A stretch of 64,000 nt of DNA. Origin: Gammaproteobacteria bacterium (GTDB lineage Bacteria; Pseudomonadota; Gammaproteobacteria; Arenicellales; UBA868). Shown one piece after another: positions 37,641 through 47,050 of the stretch. Both the position numbers and the translations under genes were made by a program. Every line of letters begins with the position of its first letter. The first letter of the stretch is position 1. The stretch is taken from NCBI GenBank assembly GCA_022450155.1, contig JAKUQR010000010.1, positions 48,928-112,927 on the forward strand, given 5' to 3'. The notes beneath the pieces were generated by a model that was not told the origin of the DNA, ran no database searches, and saw nothing but the letters and a program-made list of their open reading frames with translations.

Positions 37641-38750
37641 TCAGGACAGGCCGATCCCCCAGTCCTTAAGGATCTCCGCCGTGTGCTCACCCGGCGCGGG
37701 TGGACTGCGGCTGAGTTCCGGTTCGGTTCGGCTGAAACGTGGTGCCGGTGCGGGCTGCACTACACCGTCGTATTCAACGAACGTCTGCCGCGCCATGTTG
37801 TGGGGATGACCGGGCGCCTCGGTCATGGACAGGACCGGCGCAAAACACACATCCGTACCTTCCATGAGGGCGCACCACTGATCCCGTGTCTTGCTGCGGA
37901 AAATTTGCGCCAGTGCGTTTTTGAGCGCCGGCCAGTTCGCAGCGTCCATCTGTCGTTTGAAGCGTTCATCGTCCACACCGGCTTTTTCCAGCAACAGCGC
38001 ATAAAACTGTGGCTCAATTGAACCAATGGCCACCCACTCGCCGTCGGCACACTCGAATGTCCCATAAAAGTGTGCACCACCGTCAAGGAAGTTGGAACCA
38101 CGGACATCCGACCACATTTGACTATGTTTCAGACTGTACATCATGGCCATCAAATGGGCAGCACCATCGGTCATGGCCACGTCAACGATCTGACCCTGCC
38201 CGGAGGATTGCACCTCGTGCAGGCCACACATCAGCCCAAAGGCAAGATACATAGCACCGCCGCCAAAATCCCCCACCAGATTGAGCGGCGGCACCGGACC
38301 CTGGTCAACGTTTCCGATGGCGTGCAACGCACCGGTCAACGCGATGTAGTTGATATCGTGTCCAGCGGCGTGAGACAGCGGACCCGCCTGCCCCCAACCC
38401 GTCATACGGCCGTAGACGATCGCCGGATTCCGCATAAAACAGACATCGGGACCCAGACCCAGTCGTTCCATAACACCTGGCCGAAATCCTTCGACCAGGG
38501 CATCGGCTTTCTCGATCAACCTGAGTACGGTTTCAAGATCGTCTGGATCTTTTAGATCAAGCGCAATCGAGCGCCGTCCGCGATTAAGAATTTGATAGTC
38601 TTTATCAAAACCTGCCGTAGGACTCTTTCGGTCTACCCGAACAACGTCCGCACCCATATCGGCAAGTAACATGGCACAAAACGGGCCGGGCCCGATTCCT
38701 GCCATCTCGACAACCTTCAATCCTTTCAATGGACCCACACCATCCTCCAC
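37641..38750 (-). CDS. Alpha-methylacyl-CoA racemase (CaiB/BaiF family)
   Basis: 369 residues, family III CoA-transferase fold. Landmarks of the racemase branch are [21 protein letters not shown] near the N-terminus, [13 protein letters not shown], and [17 protein letters not shown] with the catalytic-position His; an Asp follows in [12 protein letters not shown]. These enzymes epimerise 2-methylacyl-CoA (R to S) so that methyl-branched chains can enter beta-oxidation. The frame opens at a GTG at 38750. It lies 61 bases upstream of the HSDL2/AtuG-like SDR. Confidence 0.88.
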   Translation of the reverse strand: MEDGVGPLKGLKVVEMAGIGPGPFCAMLLADMGADVVRVDRKSPTAGFDKDYQILNRGRRSIALDLKDPDDLETVLRLIEKADALVEGFRPGVMERLGLGPDVCFMRNPAIVYGRMTGWGQAGPLSHAAGHDINYIALTGALHAIGNVDQGPVPPLNLVGDFGGGAMYLAFGLMCGLHEVQSSGQGQIVDVAMTDGAAHLMAMMYSLKHSQMWSDVRGSNFLDGGAHFYGTFECADGEWVAIGSIEPQFYALLLEKAGVDDERFKRQMDAANWPALKNALAQIFRSKTRDQWCALMEGTDVCFAPVLSMTEAPGHPHNMARQTFVEYDGVVQPAPAPRFSRTEPELSRSPPAPGEHTAEILKDWGIGLS

Positions 38751-38787
38751 AGCGCATTGTGGTTAAACGCGCACCAGTTACTCTGTG

Positions 38788-39594
38788 TCAGTCTACTATG
38801 TTGGATGCTGCGCGTGTCCCGGCAGCGGGTGGTGTCTCAGGCGGCCCTGCAAAACACTGGGCGTTGGCTATCCAGCGTTCAGCGACCGGACCTGAAACCA
38901 TCAGTTGGGTATCTGCGATATTTCGGGTCTGGGTGACCACCTGGCAGAACTCGGTGGCCGACCCGCTGATCCGATCATCCGGATTGGATTCATTCCAGCT
39001 CCAGCACTCGCCGGAGGGCGCCACCAACTCGACCTGGGGTACCTGATCCGGAACTGTCCAGCCGCGGTTAAGAAAAGTCCACTTGAATGTATTCACCCCC
39101 AACACCGCAATGTTGTGGATACGGTCTGTATCCACTCGCTTGACTCCAAGCAGATCATAAACGGCCTGCCCGTGCGCCCAGGTTTCCATCAGGCGGGCGG
39201 TAATACTCGACAGCACACTCATGTCGGGTCCGGCCCATTTCAGGCGGGCCTTCGGGTCAGCATCGACCCAGCGGGCTGCCATATCGCTGTAATACTCGCG
39301 CCACCTGCTGACCAGCGCCCGGCCGGCAAGACCGTCGACCCAATCAGTTTCGAACTGCCGCATGCCGATCTGAGGAATCGCTGCTTTGACCCGCCCGATA
39401 AATTCAAGCAGTGCCGATTCATCGGTCAGCGACAAATCCGCCGCCCAGTTCCACATGTGCAGATGCGTAACAATGTCGTTGAGGGTCCAGTGCTTGAACT
39501 GCGTCTGACGACAGAGCTTGTCATCGCTCAGTTTATCGACTAACTGGAAGAGCGCTTCGCTTTCGTCCCGAAAATCGAGCGGTTGCTGAAACAT
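38788..39594 (-). CDS. TIGR03084-like DinB/maleylpyruvate isomerase-fold protein
   Basis: 268 residues from the ATG at 39594 (MFQQPLDFRDESEALFQLV). It has the DinB-like four-helix pattern with HWTLNDIVTHLHMWNW and METWAHGQAVYDLLG, the latter typical of the TIGR03084 family, whose three His residues would bind metal. The frame extends upstream to 40008, but that part is antisense-like to the next gene and is not included. Function unknown; members occur beside acyl-CoA and CoA-transferase genes. The tail contains a low-complexity GPPETPPAAGTRAAS stretch. Confidence 0.75.
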   Translation of the reverse strand: MFQQPLDFRDESEALFQLVDKLSDDKLCRQTQFKHWTLNDIVTHLHMWNWAADLSLTDESALLEFIGRVKAAIPQIGMRQFETDWVDGLAGRALVSRWREYYSDMAARWVDADPKARLKWAGPDMSVLSSITARLMETWAHGQAVYDLLGVKRVDTDRIHNIAVLGVNTFKWTFLNRGWTVPDQVPQVELVAPSGECWSWNESNPDDRISGSATEFCQVVTQTRNIADTQLMVSGPVAERWIANAQCFAGPPETPPAAGTRAASNIVD

Positions 39595-39605
39595 TGGCAG
39601 ACCCT

Positions 39606-40739
39606 CTAGGCCGCAGCCTCCAGGCTGGCGGTTAAACGTTCGCAGGCATCCAAAAAATCTACCTTGAATTCCTGCACCACCGCCGCCGCTGTTTTTTCCT
39701 GGTTCATCAATCCGACCCCCTGACCAACCCAGTAGGTTGCCAGATCCCGGGCGCCGGCATGACCGCTCTGGGCGAGTTTGTCGATCCGCAGCAGTGCGGG
39801 TTCCACCAGCAGTGACTGCAACGGCATCGGCAAAGGCGCCTGATCGCCTTGCTCCCAGGCATCGGTCCAGGGTGAGCGTAGCTGGCGTGAAGGTTTGCCG
39901 GTTCGAGAACGGCTGCGTACGGTATCGCTGGACGTTGCAGACAGCAGCTTTTCCTTGATCACCGGCAACGGTTCGGCCTCGACCGTCGTCAACCAAACCG
40001 AACCACACCAGGCGCCGGCTGCTCCCATGGCCATCGCAGCCGCCATCTGTCGGCCCGTGACGATCCCACCAGCCGCAAGCACCGGTGTGTCCCCCGCGAC
40101 GGAAACCACTTCGGGAATCAGCACCATGGTCGAGATATTTCCGCAGTGACCACCGGCCTCACCCCCCACAGCAACCAGAATATTCACGCCGGCCGCGATC
40201 TGAGCAACCGCATGGACCCGAGTACCGACCAGCGCGGCTACCGGCACATCGCGGGACTTGGCTTGATCGATCATCACGCGTGGCGGCGTACCCAGAGCGT
40301 TGGCTATGAGACGGATCGGAAACGAGAAAGCGACATCCAGCATGTCGGCGGCACCGGCCTCTTCCAGATTGCGGGCAAAATTCAACCGGCCATTCTCTTC
40401 TTCATCCAGAGCACCGCCGTCAATATCATGTGCCTGGAGAACGCCGGAAATAAAATCACGATGGCTCAGGGGAAGGGCCTTGACCAGATCGACACTGTCG
40501 AGTTCCTCACCTTTGCCCTCAAACCGGTTGGGCACAATCAAATCAACGCCATAGGGCTTGCCCCCGCAATGATCGTCGATCCAGGTGAGTTCTTCGCGCA
40601 GCTGCTCGGGCGAATAACGGACCGCACCAAACACTCCCATACCCCCCGCACGGGATACGGCAGCGACCACGTCCCGGCAATGGCTAAAGGCCAGTAACGG
40701 AAACTCGATGCCCAACATTTCACACACGGCAGATTTCAT
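39606..40739 (-). CDS. Nitronate monooxygenase-like FMN protein
   Basis: 377 residues of the 2-nitropropane dioxygenase/nitronate monooxygenase family (TIM barrel, FMN). It begins with MLGIEFPLLAFSHCRDVVAAVSRAGGMGVFG, contains VGGEAGGHCGNISTMVLIPEV with the FMN phosphate-binding Gly-rich loop, and AAGGIVTGRQMAAAMAMGAAGAWCGS. In acyl-CoA clusters such proteins may act as enoyl reductase-like or oxidase-like flavoproteins rather than on nitroalkanes. It ends 11 bases before the TIGR03084-like gene. Confidence 0.8.
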   Translation of the reverse strand: MKSAVCEMLGIEFPLLAFSHCRDVVAAVSRAGGMGVFGAVRYSPEQLREELTWIDDHCGGKPYGVDLIVPNRFEGKGEELDSVDLVKALPLSHRDFISGVLQAHDIDGGALDEEENGRLNFARNLEEAGAADMLDVAFSFPIRLIANALGTPPRVMIDQAKSRDVPVAALVGTRVHAVAQIAAGVNILVAVGGEAGGHCGNISTMVLIPEVVSVAGDTPVLAAGGIVTGRQMAAAMAMGAAGAWCGSVWLTTVEAEPLPVIKEKLLSATSSDTVRSRSRTGKPSRQLRSPWTDAWEQGDQAPLPMPLQSLLVEPALLRIDKLAQSGHAGARDLATYWVGQGVGLMNQEKTAAAVVQEFKVDFLDACERLTASLEAAA

Positions 40740-40783
40740 AGTGTTCCCCTGTTGATTCCTGGCTGTTCACTTGACCGCATGTC

Positions 40784-42763
40784 TTAGCTGATCTCGAACA
40801 GCACGTCGTCGATGGCCACCTGAACCTGGAGTGCGCACACCACCTGTTCGACTGTACCGTCTACCGGCGCATCGATCTCGTGTTCCATCTTCATCGCTTC
40901 AAGACTCGCGAGGCGCTGACCCTTCCGGACCACATCACCTGCTTTGACCATAATCTCGGTGACCCGGCCATGCATCGGCGCCAGCACGCGGCCGTTGCCG
41001 GCTTGCGTCTCTGACAGTGCAGCCGCAACCATCTGGTTATCAAAACACCAGGCCTCGCCATCCATGAAGAGGTACGCACGAGTTTGACTCTGCGCTTCAT
41101 AAACAACCTCAATGGTGCGTCCGTCAACTTCAATGCGAGCCTTGTTCTCGCTGTCAGCCACCATGCGAACGGCTATTTCAGCACCCTCAGATCGCACCCG
41201 ATAATCATCACCCCTGGCACTCACGGTCAGGTCGAGCGCGTTCCCGGCGAGCCCATAGCGGTAACGCGATACCAGCGAACCGGTGCTGGACCAGCCCAGC
41301 AGATCGGCAGGTACCAACAGAGCCCGCTGTCGGGCCGCGTCCCGCTGCCATCGATACTGCATGACCGCTGCCACAGCTGCGTGTTCGACGCCGGGTACCG
41401 CCGGCGACAGATCCTCTGGTCCGAAAGCCTGATCGATAAATGCCGTGGTCGCACAACCGTCGGCAAAAGCCGGACGATTCAGCACATCGACGAGAAACGT
41501 CCGGTTTGTCGTCAGCCCGAACAGCACGGTCTTTGTCAGTGCATCGGCCAACCTGCGCCGCGCACTCTCCCGGTCATCGCCCCAGGCAATGAACTTGGCC
41601 AGCATCGGATCATAGTGAGGACCGATCTGAAGGCCGTTGTCGATGCCCGCATCGATGCGAACATGCTCGGCCCTGCCAGGCTGCCACAGCGCCACTGTGC
41701 CAGTACAGGGTAAAAAACCACGGCTCGGATCTTCAGCGTACAGTCGGGCTTCGATGGCGTGACCGCTGAACTGAACATCCGCCTGGGTTAGTGTCAGCGG
41801 TAGGCCTTGTGCAATATCAATCTGCATCGCCACCAGATCGAGTCCAGTAATCATCTCGGTGACCGGATGTTCGACCTGCAACCGGGTATTCATCTCCAGG
41901 AAGAAGAAGTCGCCGCCTTCATCGAGCAGAAACTCGACGGTACCTGCACCACGGTAACCGATACTCTTGGCCGCCGTGACCGCGGTCTCCCCCATAGCGG
42001 AACGCAACTTGTCCGTCATCGCGGGACACGGTGCCTCCTCAATGACTTTCTGGTGGCGTCGCTGGACTGAGCAGTCACGCTCACCCAGGTGAATCACGTG
42101 ACCCTGTTCATCCGCCATGATCTGTACTTCAACGTGGCGTGGCCCCTGCAGGGCTTTTTCCAGGATGACCTCGTCCGAACCAAATGCGTGCTGGGCCTCC
42201 GAGCGGGCCCGGGCCAGGGCTTTCGTCAACGCCGCCGGATCGTCCACCTGGCGCATGCCCCGCCCACCGCCACCTGCCGCAGCCTTGATCATCACCGGGT
42301 AACCAATCCGGCTGGCCGCTTCAATAAACGCATCGTCGGACGGGTCCTCCCCTGCGTAACCCGGCACGCAGAGAACACCGGCCGATGCCATATGGGCTTT
42401 GGCGCGTGCCTTATTCCCCATCAGTTCCACCGCAGCTGCGCTGGGACCTATAAACACGATACCTGCTGCCTCGCAGGCTGCCGCAAAGTCAGCATTTTCA
42501 GACAGAAACCCGTACCCTGGATGAATCGCACCGGCGTCCGTTTCCCGCGCCGCCGCCAGCATGTGCTCAATATCGAGATAGGACTGTGCGACCGGTGCCG
42601 GTCCGATGCAGACCGCGTCATTAGCCTGGCGCACATGCGGCGCGAGTGCATCGGCCTCCGAATAAACCGCAATGCTCCGGTATCCCAGTGCAGTCGCCGT
42701 TCGCATCACCCGTACGGCAATCTCACCCCGATTGGCGATCAGTATGCTGTTAAATCTATCCAC
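40784..42763 (-). CDS. Biotin carboxylase/biotin carrier subunit of an acyl-CoA carboxylase (MccA/AtuF/LiuD type)
   Basis: 659 residues: biotin carboxylase N-terminal domain (LIANRGEIAVRVMRTATALG), ATP-grasp with AAAGGGGRGMRQVDD, carboxylase core EMNTRLQVEHPVTEMITGLD, and a C-terminal biotinyl domain with LEAMKMEHEIDAP, Lys being the biotinylation site. It loads CO2 onto biotin for the carboxyltransferase encoded at 43596-45218. Substrate class is 3-methylcrotonyl-, geranyl- or a related branched enoyl-CoA. It lies 21 bases after the enoyl-CoA hydratase in the same operon. Confidence 0.92.
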   Translation of the reverse strand: MDRFNSILIANRGEIAVRVMRTATALGYRSIAVYSEADALAPHVRQANDAVCIGPAPVAQSYLDIEHMLAAARETDAGAIHPGYGFLSENADFAAACEAAGIVFIGPSAAAVELMGNKARAKAHMASAGVLCVPGYAGEDPSDDAFIEAASRIGYPVMIKAAAGGGGRGMRQVDDPAALTKALARARSEAQHAFGSDEVILEKALQGPRHVEVQIMADEQGHVIHLGERDCSVQRRHQKVIEEAPCPAMTDKLRSAMGETAVTAAKSIGYRGAGTVEFLLDEGGDFFFLEMNTRLQVEHPVTEMITGLDLVAMQIDIAQGLPLTLTQADVQFSGHAIEARLYAEDPSRGFLPCTGTVALWQPGRAEHVRIDAGIDNGLQIGPHYDPMLAKFIAWGDDRESARRRLADALTKTVLFGLTTNRTFLVDVLNRPAFADGCATTAFIDQAFGPEDLSPAVPGVEHAAVAAVMQYRWQRDAARQRALLVPADLLGWSSTGSLVSRYRYGLAGNALDLTVSARGDDYRVRSEGAEIAVRMVADSENKARIEVDGRTIEVVYEAQSQTRAYLFMDGEAWCFDNQMVAAALSETQAGNGRVLAPMHGRVTEIMVKAGDVVRKGQRLASLEAMKMEHEIDAPVDGTVEQVVCALQVQVAIDDVLFEIS

Positions 42764-42784
42764 CGCTGCGTTGACCGTCGGTCG

Positions 42785-43591
42785 TCAGTCCGACCAGCTG
42801 GGTTTTCGTTTTTCGATGAACGCTGAGATCCCTTCTCTGCCTTCGTCACTCAACATACCCTCGGCAAAGCGCTCTGCCGCCAGATCCAGCATCGCCTGGG
42901 GTTCGAGTCGGGCCGCTGCAAGAACCAGTTCCTTGGTCATTGCGTTCGCACCCGGTGCACAGCGCATCACCCGGGCCCTGATTTTCAGTTCTGCCTCATC
43001 CAAGGCATCCACATCGTCTACGACCTGATCTGCCAGTCCGATTCTCTGCGCTTCCTCGCCGTCGAAACGGGCAGCAGTCAGCATAAGACGCCGGGCCGCC
43101 GACAAGCCCAGGCGCTGAACGACAAACGGCGCGATCTGGGCCGGGGCAATGCCCAGCGTGGTCTCCGTCAGTGCAAACCGCGACTCGCGGGTCACCACAA
43201 CCAGATCGCCTGCGCAGGCCAGGCCCAGCCCACCGGCGATGGCCGCACCTTCGACCAGGATCACGACCACCTGCGGCATCTCATTCACCAAGCGGAACAG
43301 TTCGCCTGCTCTACGACTCGCTGCCGCCACCAGTTGGTGTGACTCCGCCCCGCCCTGAAAATCTGACTGAAAAGCCTTCAGATCTCCACCGGCACAGAAG
43401 ACCCCGCCGTGTCCGCGCAGGGTGATGCCTCGAACAGACCGGTCATCCTGAACCACTTGCAGGGTGTTGCGCAATTCGATGGTCATTTCTTCATTCAGCG
43501 CGTTGCGGGATTCTGGCCGGTTCAGCCAAATCGTGAGCCAAGCATGCTGGACATCCGTTTCGATGGTCCTAGTGGGCGGCAGAGCAGACAT
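42785..43591 (-). CDS. Enoyl-CoA hydratase of the methylglutaconyl/isohexenylglutaconyl-CoA type (LiuC/AtuE-like)
   Basis: 268 residues from the ATG at 43591 (MSALPPTRTIETDVQHAWLT), 4 bases after the carboxyltransferase stop. Crotonase landmarks: oxyanion-hole HGGVFCAGGDLKAFQ and AAIAGGLGLACAGDLVV, with catalytic Glu in ALTETTLGIAPAQIAPF. In Liu and Atu pathways this enzyme hydrates the product of the biotin carboxylase. The longer frame upstream to 43792 overlaps the carboxyltransferase gene and is not used. Confidence 0.88.
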   Translation of the reverse strand: MSALPPTRTIETDVQHAWLTIWLNRPESRNALNEEMTIELRNTLQVVQDDRSVRGITLRGHGGVFCAGGDLKAFQSDFQGGAESHQLVAAASRRAGELFRLVNEMPQVVVILVEGAAIAGGLGLACAGDLVVVTRESRFALTETTLGIAPAQIAPFVVQRLGLSAARRLMLTAARFDGEEAQRIGLADQVVDDVDALDEAELKIRARVMRCAPGANAMTKELVLAAARLEPQAMLDLAAERFAEGMLSDEGREGISAFIEKRKPSWSD

Positions 43592-43595
43592 CGTC

Positions 43596-45218
43596 TTACA
43601 GCCGTGCAATACCAAAGCTGTTGGGCCGCAGTGTTCGATTGCGTGACTCCCAGCAGGTTTGAAGCGCAAAGCCCAGGACTTTCCGGGTATCCCGCGGATC
43701 GACCATGCCGTGATCAAGCAAACGACCTGAGGTGTAGAACGCATCGGACTGCCGGTCATAGTGCTCGATGATGGCCTGTTTCTGTGCCTCAAGCGCTGCA
43801 GTGTCGATCTCTTTGCCGCGGCGCCGGGCAGAATTGATCATCACGTGCTCCATGGTCAGTGCCGCCTGTTCACCGCCCATGACGCCGGTAGTGGCATTGG
43901 GCCAGGTGAACAGAAAATCGGGTTCATAGGCATAGCCACACATGCCGTAATTTCCGGCACCAAAACTGGCGCCGATATAGAGCGAGATCTTCGGCACTTT
44001 CACGTTGGAGACCGCCTGGATCATCTTTGATCCATGTTTGATCATGCCGGCGTGTTCATACTCTGTGCCCACCATATAACCGGTCGTGTTATTGAGAAAT
44101 ATGATCGGCAGGTTGGATTGATCGCATAACTGAAAGAACTGTGCGGCCTTGGTCGCACCATTGGGGTCGATGGGACCGTTATTGCCGACCAGTCCGCAGG
44201 ATTGACCAAAAATATCAGCCTGGATACACACCGTCGATACGCCGTAACGGGGCTTGAAGTCGACAAAATCAGAACCATCGACAATACGCGCCACGACCTC
44301 CCGGACATCGTAGGGTTTGTGGTAGTCCAGCGGCACAACGCCGGCAATCTCGTCCGGGCTGAAGACAGGTTCCTGGAACGATCTTGGTTCAGGGCGCGGG
44401 CAGGCACTGTTCCAGTCCAGCCGGCCGATCAGATCACGTGCGATCTCAAGGCCGTGGCTGTCGTCTTCGGCCAGATATTCCACCAGTCCGGAGACCGACG
44501 CATGCATCTCCGATCCGCCGAGCTGTGCGTCTTCGGCGATCTCACCGGTCGCGGCCTTCAACAGCGCGGCGCCGGCCAGTGCCGCCATCCCGTTTTTCTT
44601 TACACCGACGACGTAATCACTCATGCCCGGCTGGTAGGCGCCACCGGCTGTTGATGGACCGTGCAACACCACAATGGTCGGTATGCCCGCAGCACTGAGG
44701 CGAGCCAGGCCGTGGAACATACCGCCACCATTGGCCCAGAGTTCGACGGTGTAGCGCATCAGGTTGGCGCCTGCGCTTTCCACCAGGTGGATCAGGGGCA
44801 GCTTCTGTTCCTGTGCCACACGCAAAACACCCAGTGCTTTGCTCACAGACGTGGTGGTCGAAGCACCGGCATTGATGCCGCTGTCGTCGACGAACACCGT
44901 ACAGCGCACACCGCTGACAAAGCCGATACCACAGATCATGCTGGCCCCGGGAATACTGCTGTCCGGGTCTTGGTCATCGACCAGATAGTTGGCCATGTTG
45001 TAAAGCTCAAGAAACGGCAGGCCCGGATCCAGCAGGCCCGACAATCGTTCACGCGGCGTAAGCTGACCGCGTTCCTCAAAACGCGGGCGGCGGCGCTCCG
45101 ACAGATCGTGTGCGCGTGTCTCCAGGCTGCGCAACTTCTCCACCAGGGCAAGCATCTGTTCGCGGTTGGCAGCGAATCCTTCGCTGGCGGGATCAATGCG
45201 GGAACGGTACTGGGTCAT
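43596..45218 (-). CDS. Acyl-CoA carboxylase carboxyltransferase subunit (MccB/AtuC/LiuB type)
   Basis: 540 residues, PCCB/MCCB-like. N-terminal half contains RERLSGLLDPGLPFLEL and GASTTTSVSKALGVLRVAQ; C-terminal half has QLCDQSNLPIIFLNNTTGYM, GASFGAGNYGMCGYAYEP and FTWPNATTGVMGGEQAALT. The GxSFGAGNYGMCGRAY-like signature is that of methylcrotonyl/geranyl-CoA carboxylases. The ATG overlaps the atuA stop as ATGA. Works with the biotin subunit at 40784-42763. Confidence 0.92.
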   Translation of the reverse strand: MTQYRSRIDPASEGFAANREQMLALVEKLRSLETRAHDLSERRRPRFEERGQLTPRERLSGLLDPGLPFLELYNMANYLVDDQDPDSSIPGASMICGIGFVSGVRCTVFVDDSGINAGASTTTSVSKALGVLRVAQEQKLPLIHLVESAGANLMRYTVELWANGGGMFHGLARLSAAGIPTIVVLHGPSTAGGAYQPGMSDYVVGVKKNGMAALAGAALLKAATGEIAEDAQLGGSEMHASVSGLVEYLAEDDSHGLEIARDLIGRLDWNSACPRPEPRSFQEPVFSPDEIAGVVPLDYHKPYDVREVVARIVDGSDFVDFKPRYGVSTVCIQADIFGQSCGLVGNNGPIDPNGATKAAQFFQLCDQSNLPIIFLNNTTGYMVGTEYEHAGMIKHGSKMIQAVSNVKVPKISLYIGASFGAGNYGMCGYAYEPDFLFTWPNATTGVMGGEQAALTMEHVMINSARRRGKEIDTAALEAQKQAIIEHYDRQSDAFYTSGRLLDHGMVDPRDTRKVLGFALQTCWESRNRTLRPNSFGIARL

Positions 45219-47014
45219 GAGATTCGCTCCGCAAGCGGCGCTGGCAGATCGATAGGCTGGGCCAGCAGGATCTGAGCATAACCTTTGCCTTGCGCGTCAT
45301 TTCTCAAACTGGCAATACCGCCGCCACCGAGCACATCGTGCAGCACGAAATTGATGGCATGTATTCCGGGCAAAAGAAAGCGCTCTACCCGCCCGTCGAG
45401 AAAGTGCGAAAAACAATTGGCCACCACTTCCGGTGTCAATGCGGTCCAGATATAGGGCAGGTATTCGGCCTGGCGGGCGATGATGCCGATATTGGCCTGG
45501 TCACCCTTGTCACCACTGCGCCCATAAGCCAGCCGGATCAGCGGCACCGGGGTCAACACGCCTTGTGCTTCGGGGCACGGCGACAACGTATGCGGTACGG
45601 GCACAGCAGGTTCTGAAGTCAGAACCGGCGCAACCGTATGGTCAATGCTGTCCCCACCCCAGTGGATGCGCACGCTGAGCTCCCCTTTGGGAAGCAAAAA
45701 AGAGAACAGACGAATAACGGGTGAGGGCTTTGGCCGTCCACCGGCAAAAACGCACAAGCCCGGCGGCGTTGCCAGACCCAGACCCGTTATCTCTTTTAAA
45801 AGAACACCAATACCGGCCGCCGACCGGTGGCGGGCTGCAATCTTGAGGGTCACCTCCTGGTAATCACCCGCGTGACTGCCAAGATATTTCTCGGGCACAC
45901 CGCCGAGTATCTCGATGCTGGTTTCCGTGAAATCGCCAAGCTGCTGGGCTTCGATCTGCTTGTTTGCCCGGGCGATGGCCGCGTCGGCGAATACGCTGGC
46001 TTTTGACCGGGCATTAAAACCATTGAAGGTCAGCAGCTGACCCCCTCGAAATCCATCCGCGTATGTGGCACACACCTTGTAGGCCGCCGGCGCCGTGTAC
46101 CCTGCCGCACCCCGCACCAGAACCCGGTTGGGTCCCTGCTGTTCGATCCGAATTCTGGAAAAGTCACAGACCACGTCCGGCAGTACATAAGCCTGAGGAT
46201 CACCGATCTCGTAGAGCGCCTGCTCCGCCACGGTGGCGACGGTAACCAGCCCGCCGGTATTCTCCGGTTTGGTACACACGAACGACCCATCGGCGGACAC
46301 TTCTGCGATGGGATAACCGATATCGGCCAGTGAACCCGCTACTTTATGCCAGTCGGTAAAGTTGCCGCCCGTGGCCTGCGGACCGCATTCGAGTATGTGA
46401 CCGGCGAGCGACCCCCCGGCCAGACGATCGAACTCATCGGGTTTCCAGCCGAACGCATCGATACACGCACCCAGCGTCACGGCACTGTCGACACAGCGGC
46501 CCGTAATCACGATATCAGCGCCCAGAGCCAGGGCCTGAGCGATGGGAAACGCACCCAGATAGGCGTTGATGCTCGCGATGTCTTTAGGATCTGGGAAATT
46601 CTGGTCGGAGAACATCTCAGTAATTCTCCGGTCGGCGAAGGCCCCCTTATGGGCCATCAGATCATCACCGCTGACGACAGCCACGGTCAGGTCAAGACCT
46701 GCATCATCGATAAGTTACGTGGCCGCAGCGGCACAGGTCTGGGGATTAATCCCGCCGGCGTTGGATATCAGCTTCACACCCTGAGCGGCCATGTCGGCCA
46801 GATGCGGTTGCAGTACCGCGTCGATAAAGTCCGTGGCAAAACCACGGTTCTGATCTCGTGCGTGGGCTCTTGCCATGATCGACATCGTGATCTCGGCAAG
46901 GTAGTCGTAAACGATGTAATCCAATCCGCCGGCTGCAAGCAGTTGGGGCGTGGCCATTGCGGCTTCTCCCCAGAACCCGCTGGCACCGCCGATCCTTATG
47001 GTTCGCTTTGTCAT
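45215..47014 (-). pseudogene. atuA: AtuA-family (DUF1446) protein gene split by an in-frame TAA
   Basis: Two segments in the same frame make one AtuA-like protein of about 600 residues. Segment one (47014-46718) starts MTKRTIRIGGASGFWGEAAM and ends ISNAGGINPQTCAAAAT; a TAA follows at 46717-46715; the frame then continues LIDDAGLDLTVAVVSGDDL through the DUF1446 core (VITGRCVDSAVTLG, ECGPQATGGNFTDW) to the C-terminal AtuA-like ferredoxin-fold domain (RSGDKGDQANIGIIAR). One base change, for example CAA to TAA, explains it. A downstream GTG at 46684 could reinitiate. It may be a nonsense mutation, sequence error or readthrough. AtuA is essential in acyclic terpene use but its reaction is unknown. 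Confidence 0.85.
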
Positions 47015-47050
47015 ACTATCAGTGCTGCCGTGGGCGTTGACTGCTCGAGC

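Noticed and set aside
39595..40008. N-terminal extension of the TIGR03084-like protein
   Set aside because: It overlaps the coding region of the nitronate monooxygenase-like gene on the same strand in a different frame and is Arg/Gly-rich with no domain.
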